NCBI RefSeq assembly: GCF_003060825.1
Contig: NZ_CP028922.1
Coordinates: 3,744,001-3,808,000, forward strand
Direction: 5' to 3'
DNA: 64,000 bases
Source: Paenibacillus sp. CAA11
GTDB taxonomy: Bacteria > Bacillota > Bacilli > Paenibacillales > Paenibacillaceae
Shown: in pieces, positions 60,596 to 64,000 of the stretch
Layout of the letters: every line of letters starts with the position of its first letter
Position numbering within the stretch: the stretch's first letter is position 1
The notes under the pieces: generated by a model
What the model saw: only the letters and a program-made list of their open reading frames with translations
Told to the model about the DNA's origin: nothing
Database searches by the model: none
Position numbers and translations under genes: made by a program

Positions 60596-62269
60596 TTGAA
60601 ACCAAAATTATTATGGAGTCTGGCGGCCCTGGGATTTGTTATTTTCATCCTGACCCAAGTTCTGCCGTCCGTGGTCCAAGATCCCGCTTCCTCGGAATCA
60701 AGCAAAGCGATTTCCAAGGAGCAGGCGATCAAGGCAGCGTCTTCCTTTGCCGAAGAGACACTGAAGATCAATACCTCGAATGTGGAGAATCCCCTCGTTA
60801 CTTATTCGACCGATTCGGACTTATACGGTTACCTGAGCAAAGAGAAGTTGCTCCAAGACTATACGAAGAAATATGACCAGAAGTTTCCGACAGAGCGCTT
60901 CCGCGTAAAGTTTGAGCAGCCCGAGCCGCAGCTTTCTGCCCTCGTCATCGATGTTGGCATGTCCACGGGCAATGTTGTCGGCTTTGAAATGATAGATTCC
61001 TGGTCGTCTGAAGACAAGAAACTGATTCTGGACACAGACCAGAATGGCCTGTCCAAGCTGCAGGCGCTGGAGGGCAGCATAACCCTCGAGGATAAAGCGG
61101 CTGGGGCCGAGCCTTATCTTAAAGCGCTGGGATACGATCCCAAGGGGCTCACCGTACAGCAGAATCAAACACTGGGGCTGACTTATCAGGTGAACGGCTA
61201 TAAGATTGGCAATTCTCATGCCGAGCTGGTGTTTGGCTATGAATACGGGCAGGTCACTTCGATGCAGTCCAAATTTACAGTGCCGGCAGTACATACGGAT
61301 TATGTGAAAAGCCAAACCAAGCTAGCCACCTGGCTAACATTCGGTGGATACGGACTCCTGTCATTTATTCTTGGCATCCTGGCCATCGTTTATAGTGCAA
61401 GGACTCGGCCCCATGCTTCCTTTGGCCGCGGAGTCTTCCTGACACTCTTCTATCTGTTCATCAATGTTGTCAGCACGCTCAATATGCTGCCTGTCTTTAA
61501 GTCTCAAGGACTTGATGGAATTGCACTGGATCTCGCTCTAATCATGCAGGGGCTGATTACGGTCGCTATGACAGCATCCATTTATTTCTCCCTGGTCGGA
61601 GGCGATGGGCTATGGAGACAAAAGGGACAGAATCTATGGATGAGAACACGCGAACCCGGCTATGGCCGCCATGTTCTGCAAAGTGCTATAAATGGCTATG
61701 CTTGGGCATTCATTCTTCTAGGCCTGCAATCCGTCATCTTCATTGTTCTTGGGCTCACTCTGAACATGTGGACAACGACGGATGAATCGCAATCTCCTTA
61801 CAATATGGTCTATCCTTGGGTCTTCCCGATTATGGCATGGATGGCCGGCATTGGAGAAGAAGCCGTATACCGGCTGTTCGGAATTCCTATGCTGAAAAAA
61901 ATCGTGCGCAGCACCTTTATCGCCAGCCTGATCACTACGCTCATCTGGGCATTCGGACACACGCTGTATCCGATCTATCCGGTGATTTCCCGGCCAATTG
62001 AGCTTACTTTTATCGGCCTTATGTTCAGCTACATTTTCCTTCGTTCCGGGTATATCGGAGCCATGTTTGCCCACGTGGTGTTTGACAGTATCCTGATGGG
62101 ACTCAGCCTGGTTCTTATGGGCGGCACGACCAACATCCTTACAGGAGTGATCACCTTTGCTGCTCCGGCGATTGTCGGGTATATCGTGTACCTGTTCAAT
62201 CCGCCAAGTAAAGAGCGCACAAAAAAGGAGCCGCTTATCACGACTCCTCATCCCGAAGGGCAGCTATAA
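60596..62269 (+). CDS. CPBP-family (CAAX-like) intramembrane protease with large N-terminal domain
   Basis: A 557-residue protein. An N-terminal hydrophobic segment ([20 protein letters not shown]) leads into an extracytoplasmic domain of about 220 residues, then about eight hydrophobic segments. The protease motifs are [11 protein letters not shown] (Glu-Glu-x3-Arg), FGHTLYP and HVVFDSI near residues 420-500, in the CPBP order. The family includes Rce1-like and bacteriocin-immunity proteases; the substrate is unknown. TTG start after AAAGGAGTTG. Its 3' end overlaps the uvrC 3' end by 32 bases. Confidence 0.86.
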   Translation: MKPKLLWSLAALGFVIFILTQVLPSVVQDPASSESSKAISKEQAIKAASSFAEETLKINTSNVENPLVTYSTDSDLYGYLSKEKLLQDYTKKYDQKFPTERFRVKFEQPEPQLSALVIDVGMSTGNVVGFEMIDSWSSEDKKLILDTDQNGLSKLQALEGSITLEDKAAGAEPYLKALGYDPKGLTVQQNQTLGLTYQVNGYKIGNSHAELVFGYEYGQVTSMQSKFTVPAVHTDYVKSQTKLATWLTFGGYGLLSFILGILAIVYSARTRPHASFGRGVFLTLFYLFINVVSTLNMLPVFKSQGLDGIALDLALIMQGLITVAMTASIYFSLVGGDGLWRQKGQNLWMRTREPGYGRHVLQSAINGYAWAFILLGLQSVIFIVLGLTLNMWTTTDESQSPYNMVYPWVFPIMAWMAGIGEEAVYRLFGIPMLKKIVRSTFIASLITTLIWAFGHTLYPIYPVISRPIELTFIGLMFSYIFLRSGYIGAMFAHVVFDSILMGLSLVLMGGTTNILTGVITFAAPAIVGYIVYLFNPPSKERTKKEPLITTPHPEGQL

Positions 62270-64000
62270 TTTGCTTGGCGAGCTTATCGCCGATACTAAG
62301 AGGCCGGAAGTCTTCGACGGAGGCCTCTTTTATTTTCTTCAGAGAACCAAAATGCTTCAGCAGAAGCTTCCGTCGCTTCTCTCCAATCCCCGGAATGGCA
62401 TCCAGACGGGAGGTTACCATCGATTTTCCCCGCTGTTCTCGGTGGAAGGAAATCGCAAATCTATGCACTTCCTCCTGTATCCGCTGCAGCAAGTAGAACT
62501 CCTGACTGTCCCGTGGCAGGTTCACCGGTTCCGGTGGGTCGCCAACCATCAGCTGGGCCGTCTTGTGCTTCGCATCTTTGACCAGACCGCACACCGGAAT
62601 GTACAGGCCGAGCTCATTCTCCAGCACATCGACCGCTGCAGATATCTGGCCTTTCCCGCCATCGACAACGATCAGATCAGGCATCGTAAGATTCTCCTTC
62701 AGCACGCGTTCGTACCTGCGCCGAATCACCTCTCGCATCGTCTCATAATCGTCAGGACCTTGAACGGTCTTAACTTTGTACTTGCGGTACTCCTTCTTAT
62801 CGGGCTTCCCGTCCGTGAAGACGACCATCGCCGATACCGGGTTGGTGCCCTGAATGTTGGAGTTATCGAACGCCTCGATCCGGCGGACGGAGTCAAGGCC
62901 AATCCACTCGCCAAGGCTTTCAGCGGCCTTCGAAGTCCGCTCTTCATCCCGTTCAATCAGGCGGAACTTCTCATCGAGCGCAACCCGGGCATTCTCTGCT
63001 GCCATGGTGACCATCTGCTTCTTAAGCCCACGCTGTGGCAGCAGCACCTTGATCCCCAGCCACTGCTGAAGCGAGGCAGCTCCAGCGGCTGCGTCAAGTC
63101 CTTCTGTGTCCACTGCAGAACCAGCCGCATTCTCCTCAGTCCCATCAGCCTGGAACTCAATTTCAGTTCCTTGGCCTTCCCCAGCGGCTTCTGAGCCCGG
63201 CTTCATATCTGGAGGCAGTAAAATTTCCTGCGGCAGGGCCGGGTTATCACTATAATATTGGGTCACATAGGATAAGAAATCACTATAGGGCTCCCCATAA
63301 AAAGGAAAGCTTGAAGCATGCCGTTCAATCATCTTGCCTTGGCGCATATATAGAATTTGTACGCACATCCAGCCTTTATCCACAGCAAAGCCGAAGACGT
63401 CGCGGTCGCGGGCGTCCGCCATGGTGATCTTCTGCTTCTCCATAAGAGCTTCGATATTTATAATCTGATCCCGCAGTTCCTTAGCACGTTCGAAATAAAG
63501 CTCTTCCGCAGCTTCTTCCATTTTCCGCTGAAGCTCTTTCTTGATTTCCTCATGACCCCCGCTCAGGAAGCTGGCGATCTCCTGCGTAATTTCTTCATAG
63601 GTAGTCTTAGGCACCTCTTGAACACATGGAGCCAGACACTGGCCCATATGATAGTAAAGACAGACCTCCTTCGGCATTACATTACACTTGCGCAGCGGAT
63701 ACATCCGGTCAAGCAGCTTCTTGGTCTGCTGGGCAGCGTAAGCATTCGGATAGGGACCGAAATACTTCGCCTTATCCTTAAGAATGCGTCTAGTTACCTC
63801 CAGCCTTGGGTGAGGCTCATTCGTTATTTTAATATAAGGGAAAGTCTTATCGTCTTTGAGCAATATATTGTACCTGGGCTGATGCGTCTTGATCAGGTTA
63901 CACTCCAAGATCAGAGCTTCCATGTTGCTAGCCGTTACAATATACTCGAAATCGCGAATTTCCGAGACCAGCCGCTGGGTCTTACCGTTATGACTTCCTG
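62238..64000 (-). CDS. uvrC: Excinuclease ABC subunit UvrC (5' end off window)
   Basis: Cuts damaged DNA on both sides of the lesion in nucleotide excision repair. The reading frame stays open to the window edge, so an apparent start at 63923 is internal; about 587 codons are visible. The GIY-YIG domain is partly present ([20 protein letters not shown]), then the Cys-containing [23 protein letters not shown] motif ([20 protein letters not shown]), the RNase H-like nuclease ([32 protein letters not shown]) and the C-terminal HhH ([20 protein letters not shown]). An Ala/Gly/Glu-rich insert of about 45 residues sits before [15 protein letters not shown]. Confidence 0.95.
   Translation of the reverse strand, partial: GSHNGKTQRLVSEIRDFEYIVTASNMEALILECNLIKTHQPRYNILLKDDKTFPYIKITNEPHPRLEVTRRILKDKAKYFGPYPNAYAAQQTKKLLDRMYPLRKCNVMPKEVCLYYHMGQCLAPCVQEVPKTTYEEITQEIASFLSGGHEEIKKELQRKMEEAAEELYFERAKELRDQIINIEALMEKQKITMADARDRDVFGFAVDKGWMCVQILYMRQGKMIERHASSFPFYGEPYSDFLSYVTQYYSDNPALPQEILLPPDMKPGSEAAGEGQGTEIEFQADGTEENAAGSAVDTEGLDAAAGAASLQQWLGIKVLLPQRGLKKQMVTMAAENARVALDEKFRLIERDEERTSKAAESLGEWIGLDSVRRIEAFDNSNIQGTNPVSAMVVFTDGKPDKKEYRKYKVKTVQGPDDYETMREVIRRRYERVLKENLTMPDLIVVDGGKGQISAAVDVLENELGLYIPVCGLVKDAKHKTAQLMVGDPPEPVNLPRDSQEFYLLQRIQEEVHRFAISFHREQRGKSMVTSRLDAIPGIGEKRRKLLLKHFGSLKKIKEASVEDFRPLSIGDKLAKQIIAALRDEES

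Noticed and set aside
62157-63194. Plus-strand open frame of 345 codons
   Set aside because: It lies antisense to uvrC, whose motifs are unambiguous; no start signal.

Overview
The window looks like chromosomal DNA of a spore-forming Firmicute, most likely a Paenibacillus or close relative. The grounds are the housekeeping set (ecsAB, yqjQ, cheX, sdhCAB, ktrBA, hisK, psd, uvrC), a TPP riboswitch and a c-di-AMP riboswitch, strong AGGAGG-type ribosome binding sites with frequent GTG and TTG starts, and several sporulation families (YhcN/YlaJ lipoprotein, CgeB, YheC/YheD). No rRNA, tRNA, CRISPR array, prophage or intact insertion sequence was seen.

Layout. 1-5100: glpK (3' end off the window), a MarR regulator, and an amino-sugar operon (RpiR regulator, nagB, nagA) with palindromic operator candidates. 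5118-37432: a block of about 32 kb devoted to glycan assembly and probably to the spore surface. 37490-40740: thiamine-precursor ECF transporter (ykoEDC type) under a TPP riboswitch. 40859-52122: ordinary genes (psd, AraC regulator, aminotransferase, ecsAB, DEAD-box helicase, yqjQ, cheX, LysR, hisK, GNAT). 52276-56704: sdhCAB and a divergent LysR. 56786-60370: CPA1-type antiporter and ktrBA under a c-di-AMP riboswitch. 60596-64000: a CPBP protease and uvrC (5' end off the window), convergent with overlapping 3' ends.

The glycan block is the part worth attention. It holds thirteen glycosyltransferases (GT2, GT4, CgeB-like and GT-D types) and nine nucleotide-sugar enzymes, but no flippase, polymerase, priming transferase or exporter. 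That argues against a capsule and for glycosylation inside the mother cell. Several transferases carry Arg/Lys-rich heads or tails and a short Gly-aromatic repeat with 4-residue spacing (GYxxGYxxG). One 116-residue protein (15007-15357) is nothing but a basic head plus this repeat. Other genes encode a basic/Pro-rich/acidic protein, a very acidic protein with GPGT repeats, three small helical proteins sharing an AxxQ...A..L(D/E) motif, an FG-GAP propeller fused to a GT4 enzyme, and a GT4 enzyme with a C-terminal beta-sandwich domain.

Sequences matching the sigma-K pattern (AC, about 16 bases, CATAnnnTA) precede several transcription units in the block, which supports late mother-cell expression. 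My working inference is a spore coat or crust glycosylation system in which enzymes and structural scaffold proteins share an assembly tag. The enzyme families are secure; the tag function and the spore location are inference.
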